Shown here: piece by piece, positions 26,586 through 35,972 of the stretch | How the letters are laid out: each line of letters opens with the position of its first letter | Numbering within the stretch: position 1 is the stretch's first letter | Source of the DNA: Chlorobium sp. | Lineage (GTDB): Bacteria; Bacteroidota; Chlorobiia; Chlorobiales; Chlorobiaceae | Assembly (NCBI GenBank): GCA_005862225.1 | Contig: SZXV01000010.1 | Span: 268,417-332,416 of the forward strand | DNA: 64,000 nt | Reading direction: 5' to 3' | Notes under the pieces: generated by a model | Told to the model about the DNA's origin: nothing | Database searches by the model: none | Seen by the model: the letters and a program-made list of their open reading frames with translations, nothing else | Translations under genes and position numbers: made by a program

Positions 26586-27535
26586 ATCTCAAACCCCATG
26601 CCTCGTGGTTTCCGTGGCTGCTGTTTGCGTTGATGACGTTGCATTCAGCAATACGTTATACCATCTTCAACCCCTCTTTTGGCAACAGTGATGAACCCTT
26701 GCTGTTCGTTATTCTTGTTGTGGTCTTATGGATAGAGCGCAGCAGCGTCAAGGCATCACTGCGAGGCATGAAAAATGGCAACCTGATTTCAGGCTTGGCT
26801 CTTCTTGGGGCCGGATGGGCTCTTTATACCGCAGGCCGGCTTTACCCGGTCATGATTCTCGAAATCTGGGGACTGTTTTGCATAGCCGCCGGGTTAGTAG
26901 GGACTCTTGCCCCCACTCAATATCAGCGATCTTCATTTTTCATCGCACTTGCCGGAACAATTATTGTTCTCATAGGATGGGTAGCACCAGAACTTTTTTC
27001 ATCAGAACTTGCACTGGCCATTGCTGACTCAGCCGCAAAAATCCTGACCGCAACCATTCTGCCGGTTGTTTCAAACGGGGTGACGCTCTATTTCGGTCCA
27101 TACAGCGCTGAGGTAACCAAAGCCTGTTCAGGCATGAACTCGATTTTTTCCCTGACTGCTCTTTCAGTCCTCTATCTGCGCGAAAGTGCGCAACGCAAAC
27201 CATGGCATCTCCTGCTGCTGGTTGCATGCGTTCTTCCTGTTGCTGTGCTCACCAACCTGTTTCGGGTCATTGTTCTGGTACTGGCAACAAATTATATCGG
27301 CGACGGCTTTGCCCAGGGATTCTTCCATGATGCCACAGGAATTTTTGTTTTTCTGGTGGCGCTGGCTACCCTTGCCCTGATTGACCATCTTTTATTCCAT
27401 ACCTACAGAGGCATCACGCAAACTGAACAAACTGCCCATGCAGATCAACAAATACAGCACGCTGGCCATAGCGACAGGCCTCTTGCTCGTTTCATCGCTG
27501 CTCTTGGTCGAAATAAGGGAACGTCTGATCTTTAA
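26582..27535 (+). CDS. Exosortase
   Basis: 317 residues, about eight transmembrane helices. The exosortase/archaeosortase triad is present: Cys182 in TKACSGMNSIFSL, Arg228 in LTNLFRVIVLVLA and His249 in GFFHDATGIFVFLVA. It cleaves PEP-CTERM tails in the membrane; the two substrates encoded upstream are its obvious partners. The hydrophilic C-terminal ~35 residues overlap the start of the epsI-like gene by 98 bases. I do not assign a numbered subtype. Confidence 0.93.
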   Translation: MNLKPHASWFPWLLFALMTLHSAIRYTIFNPSFGNSDEPLLFVILVVVLWIERSSVKASLRGMKNGNLISGLALLGAGWALYTAGRLYPVMILEIWGLFCIAAGLVGTLAPTQYQRSSFFIALAGTIIVLIGWVAPELFSSELALAIADSAAKILTATILPVVSNGVTLYFGPYSAEVTKACSGMNSIFSLTALSVLYLRESAQRKPWHLLLLVACVLPVAVLTNLFRVIVLVLATNYIGDGFAQGFFHDATGIFVFLVALATLALIDHLLFHTYRGITQTEQTAHADQQIQHAGHSDRPLARFIAALGRNKGTSDL

Positions 27536-28118
27536 CAAACCCCAGCCTGACCTTGAACGGATGATCAGCAACCACCCCGATGGCTGGACGGCTGTCTCCG
27601 GGCCTTTTGTCGATCCAAAATGGAGCAAATCACTCCAAAATGTATACGATAAAGTTGCGGCACGCACATACCAGAATGCTGAGGGAAAAACTGTTGGAAT
27701 AGTGATGACATGGAGCCGTGATGGAATCCACCGTGACGGTCATTTACAGCATATATGCTATCAATGTAGTGGATTTACAGTCAGCCAGCCAAAGCATAAT
27801 ACAGTGTCAACCAAAGCTGGAAAGCTGAATGTAATTACATTTAAAGCATATAAAGACAACATGGTGGAAGATGTGATGTATTGGAGAGTAACAGGCGGGA
27901 ATGCTGATAACGAGACTGGTGATATGCTTACGTTGCGTTTTCACAAGCTGATTCGCCTGGCGCACTATATACTTGGCAACACGCCATACAATTTCATGGT
28001 CAGGGTATCAAGTGTGCACTCTACCTCTTATGAGCCAGATACAGCTCATATTGATTACACCCGGAAGTATCTGGAGATTCTCCCGGATGAAGACCGAAAA
28101 TTGATTATGGGGCAATAG
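27438..28118 (+). CDS. EpsI family protein
   Basis: 226 residues from the ATG at 27438, inside the 3' end of the exosortase gene in another frame; the frame is open further up but the extension is not family-like. One N-terminal helix (LAIATGLLLVSSLLLVEI) is followed by a periplasmic domain with the EpsI pattern of a short Trp-containing motif (GWTAVSGPF) and HICYQCSGFTV, with RFHKLIRLAHYILGN near the end. EpsI domains are typically fused or adjacent to exosortases and linked to exopolysaccharide production. It is the last gene of the plus-strand block. Confidence 0.85.
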   Translation: MQINKYSTLAIATGLLLVSSLLLVEIRERLIFNKPQPDLERMISNHPDGWTAVSGPFVDPKWSKSLQNVYDKVAARTYQNAEGKTVGIVMTWSRDGIHRDGHLQHICYQCSGFTVSQPKHNTVSTKAGKLNVITFKAYKDNMVEDVMYWRVTGGNADNETGDMLTLRFHKLIRLAHYILGNTPYNFMVRVSSVHSTSYEPDTAHIDYTRKYLEILPDEDRKLIMGQ

Positions 28119-28150
28119 CGGCTGCTTACGAGACTTCACGAAGTAATTGG

Positions 28151-28255
28151 CTGGGAACGGGCAACCCACATTACAGCTTCTCCCACTCAAACTTGCTGAC
28201 GTTTCTTGCTTTCGGGTCACAAACGATACCAGTCAGGTATCGCTCGCCACTATTT
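28151..28255 (-). pseudogene. Remnants of accessory genes, including hicB-like bases
   Basis: The bases GGGAACGGGCAACCCA and ATTACAGCTTCTC, which border the inner part of the hicB-like pseudogene at 17.5-17.7 kb, occur here almost side by side, as if the middle had been deleted. Next to them the minus strand reads a short protein-like tail (SGERYLTGIVCDPKARNVS, then KFEWEKL and stop at 28171) without a start. I do not recognise its origin. The rest of the 298-base gap 28119-28416 shows no gene. Confidence 0.35.
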
Positions 28256-28383
28256 TAATCAAAAGAATACGCTTGATCCCGCACTTGGACTATGAAATCC
28301 TGCATACCCAACACTTGCAGACCAGCCCAAAAGAGTAGCAAAAAAGTCCCTTCATCTGAGAAACTCAACAACAACTTTTGGAA

Positions 28384-28413
28384 GTAAATACACAATATCA
28401 CCTACGTCCCCTA
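28384..28413. repeat. 30-bp repeat, copy 2
   Basis: Identical to 15939-15968 over 30 bases and in the same orientation. It lies just before the 3' end of the wbuB-like gene. Confidence 0.8.
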
Positions 28414-28416
28414 TTT

Positions 28417-29613
28417 CTATTTTGGGGAGCGAAGGGCGGAAATAATCTGATTGACGGCAACTTTTGGAGAAAAAAGTCGGGCTGAGAGTGACTTGCAGCG
28501 AGAACTTATTTCAGAATCGACAGTAATAGTGTTGAGCAACTCTTCAGCTTGTTGCAGCAGGGTCTCGGCTGATGCATCACTACAAACTCGTCCTACTCTT
28601 TCAGTTTTAATAAGGGCTTCCAGATCATTACCGGGATTGATTGTTGCCAGGACAGGCAAACCATATTGCATGTATGAAAGGAACTTGCCGGGGATGTTGT
28701 GTGTTTTGTGCCTTGTATCAAGAGCAACTAAACCAATGTGACACTGAGCATAAAGCCCGGGGATTTCTGCAGGATCAATCTCATCATAAAATACCACATT
28801 ATTGAGCCCTGACGTTTCAGCTTTGCTCCTCAGGCGCTCGGCATCATGACCTCGCCCAACAAACAAAAACCCTATATCTTTTCTGCCCTGCAAGTTCTCG
28901 GCCAGGTCAAGAAGAACATCCATTCCTTGTGCCACACCCATGTTCCCTGCGTAGACAAATATTTTTCGTCCGGCCAAAGGCCCTTCAGCAACAACGATAC
29001 TGCACCCCGTATCTGGTTCATCAGCAAGCCAGTTCTGCAACACCTCAAGCCGTTGTTGATCACTCTGCATCCAATGATCAAAGTAGGAGAGATTTGCCAA
29101 CGTCTGCACACCAATAACATCCGCGACTGAGTACTGATAGCTCTCGACAACTTTAAAAAAGCGGTAGGCTAACCCGCGACTGAGCAACCCCATATCAACC
29201 GCCCACTCCGGAAAAATATCACGAATGATCAAATAGCTTCGACACTTACTCGCCTTTTTCAAGACATTCACTATCGGACCAAGAAAAATGGTTGGCGAAT
29301 ACCAGACAACTCCATCCCAGCTTTCTTTCGCCAAGGGGCTTTTTTGCAGGTTGCGCAACATCATGAACGGCATCAAAAGCTCGCATGCTGTCCGCCGTAC
29401 ATAACCAATATCTTTTGTTTGTGGCGCTTTCAACCGCAAAACCTGCACCCCATTCATTTCTTCAAGCAGCCATGGCACATCCAACTCAGCAGAAGGAACC
29501 AGCACTGTCGTCAAAAACCCCTGCCGAAGAAACTCTTTAGAGAGATCACGCAACTGCACCGCCCCGGAAGAGCGCATGGGCGGATATGCATCGGCAATCA
29601 GTGCAAGACGCAT
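28417..29613 (-). CDS. Glycosyltransferase family 4, WbuB-type (FucNAc transferase)
   Basis: 398 residues from the ATG at 29613; a GTG at 29616 is equally possible. GT-B fold with ALIADAYPPMRSSGAVQLRDL at the N-terminus, RDIFPEWAVDMGLL, and the C-terminal donor region FVYAGNMGVAQGMDVLLDLA, HKTHNIPGKFLSYMQYGLPV. The RDxFPxWA motif and the position directly after the three UDP-L-FucNAc genes match the fnlABC-wbuB order of O-antigen clusters, so transfer of L-FucNAc is likely. Confidence 0.85.
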   Translation of the reverse strand: MRLALIADAYPPMRSSGAVQLRDLSKEFLRQGFLTTVLVPSAELDVPWLLEEMNGVQVLRLKAPQTKDIGYVRRTACELLMPFMMLRNLQKSPLAKESWDGVVWYSPTIFLGPIVNVLKKASKCRSYLIIRDIFPEWAVDMGLLSRGLAYRFFKVVESYQYSVADVIGVQTLANLSYFDHWMQSDQQRLEVLQNWLADEPDTGCSIVVAEGPLAGRKIFVYAGNMGVAQGMDVLLDLAENLQGRKDIGFLFVGRGHDAERLRSKAETSGLNNVVFYDEIDPAEIPGLYAQCHIGLVALDTRHKTHNIPGKFLSYMQYGLPVLATINPGNDLEALIKTERVGRVCSDASAETLLQQAEELLNTITVDSEISSRCKSLSARLFSPKVAVNQIISALRSPK

Positions 29614-29616
29614 CAC

Positions 29617-30747
29617 TCAGTATTTCTTCCAGACAACCCGATTCACATAATCAGTATAACTGTGCATAATCCTGACCACCTTGTCCGAAACATTCGGCAT
29701 TGAATAATCGGCAACCTTGCGCAAACAACGCTCCACGCCCCGTAGCTGGGTTTCAAGTATGGCAAGTGCCTGCATAATGCGATCAACGTCAAGGCCGACC
29801 ATCATCACTGAAGCTTCTTCCATTCCCTCTGGCCGTTCATGAGCCTCTCGGATATTGAGCGCCGGAAAATTGAGAATTGAAGACTCCTCATTAATGGTAC
29901 CGCTATCGGAGAGCACTGCCCTGGCCTGCATCTGGAGATGGACATAATCAAAAAAACCGAGCGGCTTTAACAACTTCACCCGTTCATGAAATACAGCACC
30001 GCTTCCCTCAACCCGCTTGCGAGTTCTTGGATGGGTAGAAACAATCACCCGTTTACCATACTGCTCAGCAAGGGTGTTCAGAAGAGCGACAAGCTTCTCA
30101 AAATTTCTGTCCGACTCAATATTCTCCTCACGATGAGCACTCACCAAAAAATAATCACCCGATGCAAGTTCAAGCCGCCGCAACACATCCGATCGATCAA
30201 TCTTTTCACGATAATAAGAGAGCACCTCAAACATCGGACTTCCGGTCTTGATAATCCGGTCCGCCGGCAACCCTTCTCGCAGCAGGTATTCCCGCGCGAT
30301 ATCGCTGTAGGTCAGATTAATATCTGCCGTATGGTCAACAATTTTGCGGTTGATCTCCTCCGGCACCCGCTGATCAAAACAGCGGTTCCCCGCCTCCATG
30401 TGGAAGACCGGAATCTTCCGGCGCTTGGCCGGGTAAACGGCAAGGCAGGAGTTCGTATCACCAAGAATCAAAAGCGCATCCGGCTTTTCCATCTCCATCA
30501 CCCCGTCCGCTTTAGCAATAATCAACCCCACCGTCTCAGCCGCAGTGGAGCCTGCCGCCTCAAGAAAATGGTCTGGCTTGCGAAGAGCGAGGTCGTCAAA
30601 AAATATCTGGTTCAGCTCATAATCATAATTTTGCCCCGTATGCACCAACACATGCTCTGTATGCTCATCAAGCTTTGCCAGCACCCGCGAAAGACGGATA
30701 ATCTCCGGCCGGGTACCAACAATGGTCATCACCTTCAACTTTTTCAT
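29617..30747 (-). CDS. wbjD: UDP-2-acetamido-2,6-dideoxy-L-hexose C-2 epimerase (WbjD/FnlC type)
   Basis: 376 residues of the WecB-like epimerase family: [79 protein letters not shown]. The C-terminus [14 protein letters not shown] is typical for the FnlC branch rather than WecB. It completes UDP-L-FucNAc by inverting C-2. Overlaps wbjC by four bases. Confidence 0.92.
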   Translation of the reverse strand: MKKLKVMTIVGTRPEIIRLSRVLAKLDEHTEHVLVHTGQNYDYELNQIFFDDLALRKPDHFLEAAGSTAAETVGLIIAKADGVMEMEKPDALLILGDTNSCLAVYPAKRRKIPVFHMEAGNRCFDQRVPEEINRKIVDHTADINLTYSDIAREYLLREGLPADRIIKTGSPMFEVLSYYREKIDRSDVLRRLELASGDYFLVSAHREENIESDRNFEKLVALLNTLAEQYGKRVIVSTHPRTRKRVEGSGAVFHERVKLLKPLGFFDYVHLQMQARAVLSDSGTINEESSILNFPALNIREAHERPEGMEEASVMMVGLDVDRIMQALAILETQLRGVERCLRKVADYSMPNVSDKVVRIMHSYTDYVNRVVWKKY

Positions 30748-31856
30748 AACGTCACCTTCATTGGAATGGTATCCGGCTTGTTTTGATCAAATATCTCATT
30801 TGCCCACAACATGACCACCATCTCATCTTCACCAACATTGGTAATGTCATGCGCCCAACCCGGAACCGTCTCAACCACTTGAGGAAGCTCACCTGAAGTG
30901 AGAAGCTGATACATTTCATTCGTCACTAAGTGGCGAAAACAGAAGCGTGCAGAGCCCTTGATAACCAGAAATTTCTCACTTTTGGTGTGATGATAATGGC
31001 CGCCCCGCGTAACCCCGGGGTGAGCCGTAAAACAGGAAAACTGACCACAGTCAGGGGTTTTCAGCATCTCCACAAAGGCACCCCGTTCATCACCATGACG
31101 TGGCAAATTGTAAGCGAAACTGGAAGGAGGAAAATAACTGACGTAGGTGGCATAAAGGGCCCGCAACAAGCCACTGCCAACCCTTTCAGAAACCAACGTC
31201 GTGCGACTCATTCTGAACGCGTCAATTTGAGCAGCTAATTCGCCGAGAGTGATCGCATACTCCGGAGTCACTTCTCCCCAACGAACACCATCCGCAACAG
31301 AACCAATCGCAAGCAAAAATTCGGAGACAACATCGTCCACATAGACAAGCCGCAACCGGGTAGAGGGGTCATTAATCTGAAGAGGCAAACCAAACGCAGT
31401 GTTATAACAAAACGTAGCCACCACCGAGTTGTAGTTTGGCTTGCACCACTTGCCGAACACACCTGGCAAACGGTAAATCACCGAAGGATTCCCGGTTCTT
31501 GCAGCAAGCTCCTCAACAGCCTTTTCTCCGGCCCGCTTGCTCAGTCCATAAGGATTCGAGAGCTCAGCCTGAAGAGAAGAGGCAAAAACAAAAGGAAGCT
31601 TTCTTCCGGAGGACTGAATCGCATCACAAAGCACACGAGTCAATTCGGCATTGCCCTTTTCCAAATCAGCCTCATCCTTCGGACGATTTTCACCAGCCAA
31701 ATGCACCACAGCATCTGCCTGCAAAACCTTGTCAGCCAGCGTAGCCAACCCGTCACCACGCTCAAAGCCTACAACGTCGAAATTCGGTAATTCGCCCAAT
31801 CGCACAACCAGATTTTTACCTATAAACCCCTGCGAGCCCGTCACCAAAACGCGCAT
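30744..31856 (-). CDS. wbjC: UDP-sugar C-3 epimerase/4-reductase with cupin domain (WbjC/FnlB type)
   Basis: 370 residues from the ATG at 31856, two bases after the wbjB stop; a longer frame to 31892 would overlap wbjB. The N-terminal SDR has [13 protein letters not shown], and [14 protein letters not shown] carries Tyr-xxx-Lys. The C-terminal cupin (~245-370) has [23 protein letters not shown] and [12 protein letters not shown]. It converts the WbjB product to UDP-2-acetamido-2,6-dideoxy-L-talose. Confidence 0.92.
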   Translation of the reverse strand: MRVLVTGSQGFIGKNLVVRLGELPNFDVVGFERGDGLATLADKVLQADAVVHLAGENRPKDEADLEKGNAELTRVLCDAIQSSGRKLPFVFASSLQAELSNPYGLSKRAGEKAVEELAARTGNPSVIYRLPGVFGKWCKPNYNSVVATFCYNTAFGLPLQINDPSTRLRLVYVDDVVSEFLLAIGSVADGVRWGEVTPEYAITLGELAAQIDAFRMSRTTLVSERVGSGLLRALYATYVSYFPPSSFAYNLPRHGDERGAFVEMLKTPDCGQFSCFTAHPGVTRGGHYHHTKSEKFLVIKGSARFCFRHLVTNEMYQLLTSGELPQVVETVPGWAHDITNVGEDEMVVMLWANEIFDQNKPDTIPMKVTL

Positions 31857-31857
31857 C

Positions 31858-32886
31858 TCAGGCCTCCGGTTGAGCATACTCTCCCTGAACAAGAGCCTGC
31901 ATAAAGGATAACTTCATTAACAGCGCTTTCATACCATCAACATCCAATCTTTTTGTATTGTGAGAGTTATAATCCACTGCTCCAGATATTCTTACCTCTC
32001 CCTGTTCCACAAATTTACCATAGTTCAAATCTCTTAAATCAGGAGGAATACAGTAGTAGCCACCCAAATCTCTGGCACACACCATCTCCTCACGCGTCAG
32101 CAATGACTCGTACAACTTTTCCCCATGCCGTGTCCCAATCACCTGTATTTCATGATCAGGAACAGCCATCAACGCAACCAACGACTGTACCAGAGTCTCT
32201 ATTGTTGCTGCGGGGGCCTTTTGCACAAAAATCTCACCAGGTGTGCCATGCTCAAAAGCATAAAGCACCAAGTCAACAGCATCATCAAGCGTCATCATAA
32301 ATCGCGTCATATTCGGGTCAGTTATGCTCAGTGCCCTGCCCGCACGAATCTGATCAACAAAAAGTGGGATAACCGACCCACGGGATGCCATCACATTACC
32401 GTACCTTGTCGCACAAATAACGGTCGACTCGCTGCTGCGCGACTTGGCTACAATAACCTTCTCCATCATCGCCTTGGATATTCCCATCGCGTTGATTGGA
32501 TAGACCGCCTTATCCGTACTGAGGCAGACTACCCTCTTCACCCCACAGGCAATCGCAACCTCAAGCACATTCTCCGTACCCAGCACATTGGTCTTCACCG
32601 CCTCAAGAGGATAAAATTCGCAGGAGGGAACCTGTTTGAGAGCCGCAGCATGAAAAATATAATCAACACCACGCACCGCATTCAAAACCGACTGATAATC
32701 ACGCACATCACCAATGTAAAACTTCAGCTTCGAGTTGTTATAGCGCTTGCGCATATCGTCCTGCTTCTTTTCATCACGGCTGAAAATGCGAATCTCCTTG
32801 ATGTCTGTCTCAAGAAAACGACGAAGCACGGCATTCCCAAAAGAACCCGTGCCACCAGAAATCAACAGCGTTTTATTCTTAAACAT
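31858..32886 (-). CDS. wbjB: UDP-GlcNAc C-5 inverting 4,6-dehydratase (WbjB/FnlA type)
   Basis: 342 residues from the ATG at 32886 (MFKNKTLLISGGTGSFGN), preceded by GAAAGAGAAATAAAG; the frame continues to 32922. NAD motif GGTGSFG; the catalytic part lies in STDKAVYPINAMGISKAMMEK, where Met replaces the usual Tyr of the SDR triad, as is typical of this family. Ending YNSHNTKRLDVDGMKALLMKL is of the FnlA branch. Its product is the same 4-keto-L-arabino sugar that PseB makes, so it may also feed the nonulosonic-acid genes at 54-60.7 kb, where no pseB is seen. Confidence 0.93.
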   Translation of the reverse strand: MFKNKTLLISGGTGSFGNAVLRRFLETDIKEIRIFSRDEKKQDDMRKRYNNSKLKFYIGDVRDYQSVLNAVRGVDYIFHAAALKQVPSCEFYPLEAVKTNVLGTENVLEVAIACGVKRVVCLSTDKAVYPINAMGISKAMMEKVIVAKSRSSESTVICATRYGNVMASRGSVIPLFVDQIRAGRALSITDPNMTRFMMTLDDAVDLVLYAFEHGTPGEIFVQKAPAATIETLVQSLVALMAVPDHEIQVIGTRHGEKLYESLLTREEMVCARDLGGYYCIPPDLRDLNYGKFVEQGEVRISGAVDYNSHNTKRLDVDGMKALLMKLSFMQALVQGEYAQPEA

Positions 32887-32960
32887 CTTTATTTCTCTTT
32901 CCACTCTTTTTTTGTTGAGCAATTTCAGCTAAAAATTTAAAGGTCTCGTCAGCACTAAAC

Positions 32961-34184
32961 TTAGGAACTGCTGCCTAAGGCCAATAAAAACAAGTTGCGA
33001 TTCTGTTCCAGCGCCGGACTTGTTGCTAAATAGGTATGCGCATAGCGCAATGCAGCCTCGCGCTGAGCTGCGTAGGCATGATCATTGAAACTCGCCCTAT
33101 CATTAATCGCTGCTGTCCAATCATCAAGATGAACCAAAGCAAGCACCTCCACGGCACCATGCTGGTCAGACTGCCACGGAGTTTGATCACTCACAATCAC
33201 CGCCGTACCTGCAGCAAGTGACTCGTATATCACATGCCCAAAGTTTTCACCACGAGTCGGAAAAAAAAACACATCATGTGCTGCAAATATTGCGGCAACT
33301 TGTTCATGCGTGACTCCACCCTTATAAGTCACCGTAATATGAGACGGCAAGGTCTGTATCAGACTCTGGCAAAGCGACCAATAGACTAAATCTTCAGCCG
33401 GACCATAGAGAGAGAGGTCTAAGGCGACAGTCACCTTATTGAGAGCCCGCAGCAAATAATCCAAATTCTTCATAGGGGAAATGCGCGACAGAAAAACAGC
33501 ACGCAACGGTCCGGGCATGCGGGCAACATGATGAGCAAATGTCTGTTCCGCAATCGGATGAACTGGCACTGGTAATAAATCTGGCGCAACCATGATGTTG
33601 GGCGCAACCATGATGTTGGGCGCAACCATGATGTTGAACATCGTGCGACTAATATCTTCCGTTTCAAATTCACTCGACGCTTGCCAGATCAAATTGCGGT
33701 GTATTCCAGTTAACTTGGCAAAGGCGATATAGATCTTTTTCTTAATCGCTTTAAGAGCTAACGCCCCGACTGAAAACTCCCCTCGGGGTGCTATAATGAC
33801 AGGCTTTTTTCCATATAGCCCGATGCGTCGAATGATAAGCGGTATAATAGTCGCAACTGGACTAAAAAAACTGTTTAAATACAATATATCATGCGGAGTC
33901 TCCCTCAACAGTCGCATCATCCCAAGAAATGAAAACGTCGATGGGCTCGCATAGAAGACCTTAGCCTGTCCGATCGTGTTCCATTTATCAATCAGAATAT
34001 TTGGGTAAGGAACTGTATCTGACTGGTCCCGGTCTCTTGTCACAATCAAGAAATCAAATTCACCACTTAATTGTGAAATCATATTGGTGATTGTGCGAAT
34101 CGGACCACCGGCTTTATAGCCTGGCAAGTACCAGCCCACAAAACATAAGACCTTTGGTCGAATAAATGGACTATAATTGGCCAT
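32961..34184 (-). CDS. Glycosyltransferase family 4 with NIMVAP repeats
   Basis: 407 residues. N-terminal CFVGWYLPGYKAGGPIRTITNM is the donor/acceptor loop of GT4 enzymes; YKGGVTHEQVAAIFAAHDVFFFPTRGENFGHVIYESLAAGTAVI is the C-terminal nucleotide-sugar domain with E-x7-E. In the middle (residues ~183-200) the block NIMVAP stands three times, encoded by an 18-base tandem repeat. Sugar specificity is unknown. Confidence 0.88.
   Translation of the reverse strand: MANYSPFIRPKVLCFVGWYLPGYKAGGPIRTITNMISQLSGEFDFLIVTRDRDQSDTVPYPNILIDKWNTIGQAKVFYASPSTFSFLGMMRLLRETPHDILYLNSFFSPVATIIPLIIRRIGLYGKKPVIIAPRGEFSVGALALKAIKKKIYIAFAKLTGIHRNLIWQASSEFETEDISRTMFNIMVAPNIMVAPNIMVAPDLLPVPVHPIAEQTFAHHVARMPGPLRAVFLSRISPMKNLDYLLRALNKVTVALDLSLYGPAEDLVYWSLCQSLIQTLPSHITVTYKGGVTHEQVAAIFAAHDVFFFPTRGENFGHVIYESLAAGTAVIVSDQTPWQSDQHGAVEVLALVHLDDWTAAINDRASFNDHAYAAQREAALRYAHTYLATSPALEQNRNLFLLALGSSS
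33583..33636. repeat. Three tandem 18-bp repeats in a glycosyltransferase gene
   Basis: GGCGCAACCATGATGTTG occurs three times in a row without mismatch. Each unit encodes six residues (NIMVAP), so copy-number change keeps the frame. Confidence 0.95.
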
Positions 34185-34289
34185 TGGACTGAATCTGAGA
34201 AGATTTAATATGCAATATTTTTGCCGAAAAGAGTTTTTTCGATGCAGACCATCCTGCTTACAACTCTTTAATTTCGAAAAAATTCATCA

Positions 34290-35429
34290 TCACCAGCATG
34301 GTGCCATAGGACCGTTAACAAATGTCGGAACAGGATACCCTGCCAACAATGAGGCACAAACAGTAACAAAACGTTCAGCCGCTATTGCTGGCGACCAGCA
34401 TTCATTTATGGTGCGCTGTCCTTCTTCTGCAAGTTGACGACGCATGGTTTCATTGCGACTTAAGAGCTCCAAACATGCCGCGAGCGACCGCCAATCACCT
34501 GCGTTAAATAACAAGCCATTTTTTCCATGCACAATCATTGACTTGGCTGCACCTCCCTCTTTACTGGCAATAACAGCGCATCCTGCAGACATCGCTTCAT
34601 TAATCACCGCACCCCAACCCTCATAGCCGTTACTCGGTAGTACATAAATATGGTGTTGTTTCATCAACTCAATAACCTGGTGCGCTGGCACTTGTGGAAG
34701 AAAACGATAAGTACCGTCAACAAGACATTTCTTTGCAAGTTTTTCGAGTCTAATACGTTCTGGCCCAAACCCAACAAGCGTCAGAGTCGCTACTCGGCAC
34801 TCATGCTGTAATTGGGAAAAAGCACGAATCAACACTTTAACACGCTTCCATGCCAACATCCGGCCTGCCCAAAGAACGTGCAAACTGGGATCCTCTCTAT
34901 CAATAGTTGGAAGCTGATTAGGTAACTCTGTAAAATATCCCCATTGCCACATTTTGCCATAAAAATCAGCAATATGCTTCATATCAGCCGCAGCATACAA
35001 ACCCATCGGCAGATAATGAAAGTGAGGTGACTTAGCGATTTTCATAAAGTTTGCCTTCATCAAAGCAAAGCGCGGGTGCAACTGTCGCATCATGCCAATC
35101 GGTGGTTTCCACCAGCGCTCAGACATATAAAAAGTCAACTTCCCTTTTTCGAGTCGATCATTCATTCGGCTGAACCGCCGATCGCCGCAAATGACCACAT
35201 CAGCCTCATCCCACCACTGTTCGAATTGTGAACAATAAGCATCATTTTCTCTGGCACGCAAGATCCATGTTTCATTTTCATCCGCATTCCAGCCTAATTT
35301 TACGCGTTCCTCTTTTGGTAGTTCAGTCGCAACAAAAAGAAAGTTATCAACTCCCACCAATTCAACGATTTGACGAGCTAACGGAATTTGATGTGGACTT
35401 ATTATATTCGTTACATAAAGAACTTTCAC
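34290..35429 (-). CDS. Glycosyltransferase family 4
   Basis: 379 residues. N-terminal VLYVTNIISPHQIPLARQIVEL; C-terminal domain VLWAGRMLAWKRVKVLIRAFSQL and HHIYVLPSNGYEGWGAVINEAMSAGCAVIASKEGGAA, the E-x7-E motif of GT4 transferases. The 104 bases to the next gene (34185-34289) show no feature. Acceptor and donor cannot be told. Confidence 0.88.
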   Translation of the reverse strand: MKVLYVTNIISPHQIPLARQIVELVGVDNFLFVATELPKEERVKLGWNADENETWILRARENDAYCSQFEQWWDEADVVICGDRRFSRMNDRLEKGKLTFYMSERWWKPPIGMMRQLHPRFALMKANFMKIAKSPHFHYLPMGLYAAADMKHIADFYGKMWQWGYFTELPNQLPTIDREDPSLHVLWAGRMLAWKRVKVLIRAFSQLQHECRVATLTLVGFGPERIRLEKLAKKCLVDGTYRFLPQVPAHQVIELMKQHHIYVLPSNGYEGWGAVINEAMSAGCAVIASKEGGAAKSMIVHGKNGLLFNAGDWRSLAACLELLSRNETMRRQLAEEGQRTINECWSPAIAAERFVTVCASLLAGYPVPTFVNGPMAPCW

Positions 35430-35432
35430 GCT

Positions 35433-35972
35433 TTAACTACAGATTATTTCAAATATTTTTTTTTCTGCACACCATTTTTTAATCGGTCTACATGGATTCC
35501 CAACCGCAACACAATACTGCGGAATATCGGATACGACAACACTACCAGCACCGATAATTGATTTGCGTCCTATAGTAACACCCGGAGCTATAGTACTGTT
35601 AGCACCTATCCAAACGCCATCTTGAATACAAACAGAAGCGCCTTTCCCCACTCCTGCAGAATGATTTCCTCGCATATCTATTTCATGAGTTCCACTCAAG
35701 ATCACAACGCGTGGAGCAAGATCTACATTACTTCCAATCGTTATTTTCGAACCAATGGCACCTGATATTAAAACTTGATGACCAATAAATGTATCCTTAC
35801 CAATAGATACATTAAGTGTTACAATACGGCACGAAGCAACTATACGTGCACTCAAATCACAATTAACACCTGCAAACTTTAATAGCTTTGCCCGTAGCTT
35901 ATACCAGCTAGTAAGAGGTGTAAGAGGAAATAATAAATTTACTAGTTGCAAAAGAAGCGTCTTTCCTTTCAT
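35433..35972 (-). CDS. Left-handed beta-helix O-acetyltransferase
   Basis: 179 residues of hexapeptide repeats: IGKDTFIGHQVLISGAIGSKITIGSN, GKGASVCIQDGVWIGANSTIAPGVTIGRKSIIGAGSVV, ending CVAVGNPCRPIKKW. The plan is that of WcaF/CysE-like sugar acetyltransferases. It overlaps the preceding glycosyltransferase gene by four bases and probably acetylates a glycan residue. Confidence 0.85.
   Translation of the reverse strand: MKGKTLLLQLVNLLFPLTPLTSWYKLRAKLLKFAGVNCDLSARIVASCRIVTLNVSIGKDTFIGHQVLISGAIGSKITIGSNVDLAPRVVILSGTHEIDMRGNHSAGVGKGASVCIQDGVWIGANSTIAPGVTIGRKSIIGAGSVVVSDIPQYCVAVGNPCRPIKKWCAEKKIFEIICS

Noticed and set aside
28147..28338. 63-residue plus-strand ORF after epsI
   Set aside because: It runs across remnants that make more sense on the minus strand and has no ribosome site.
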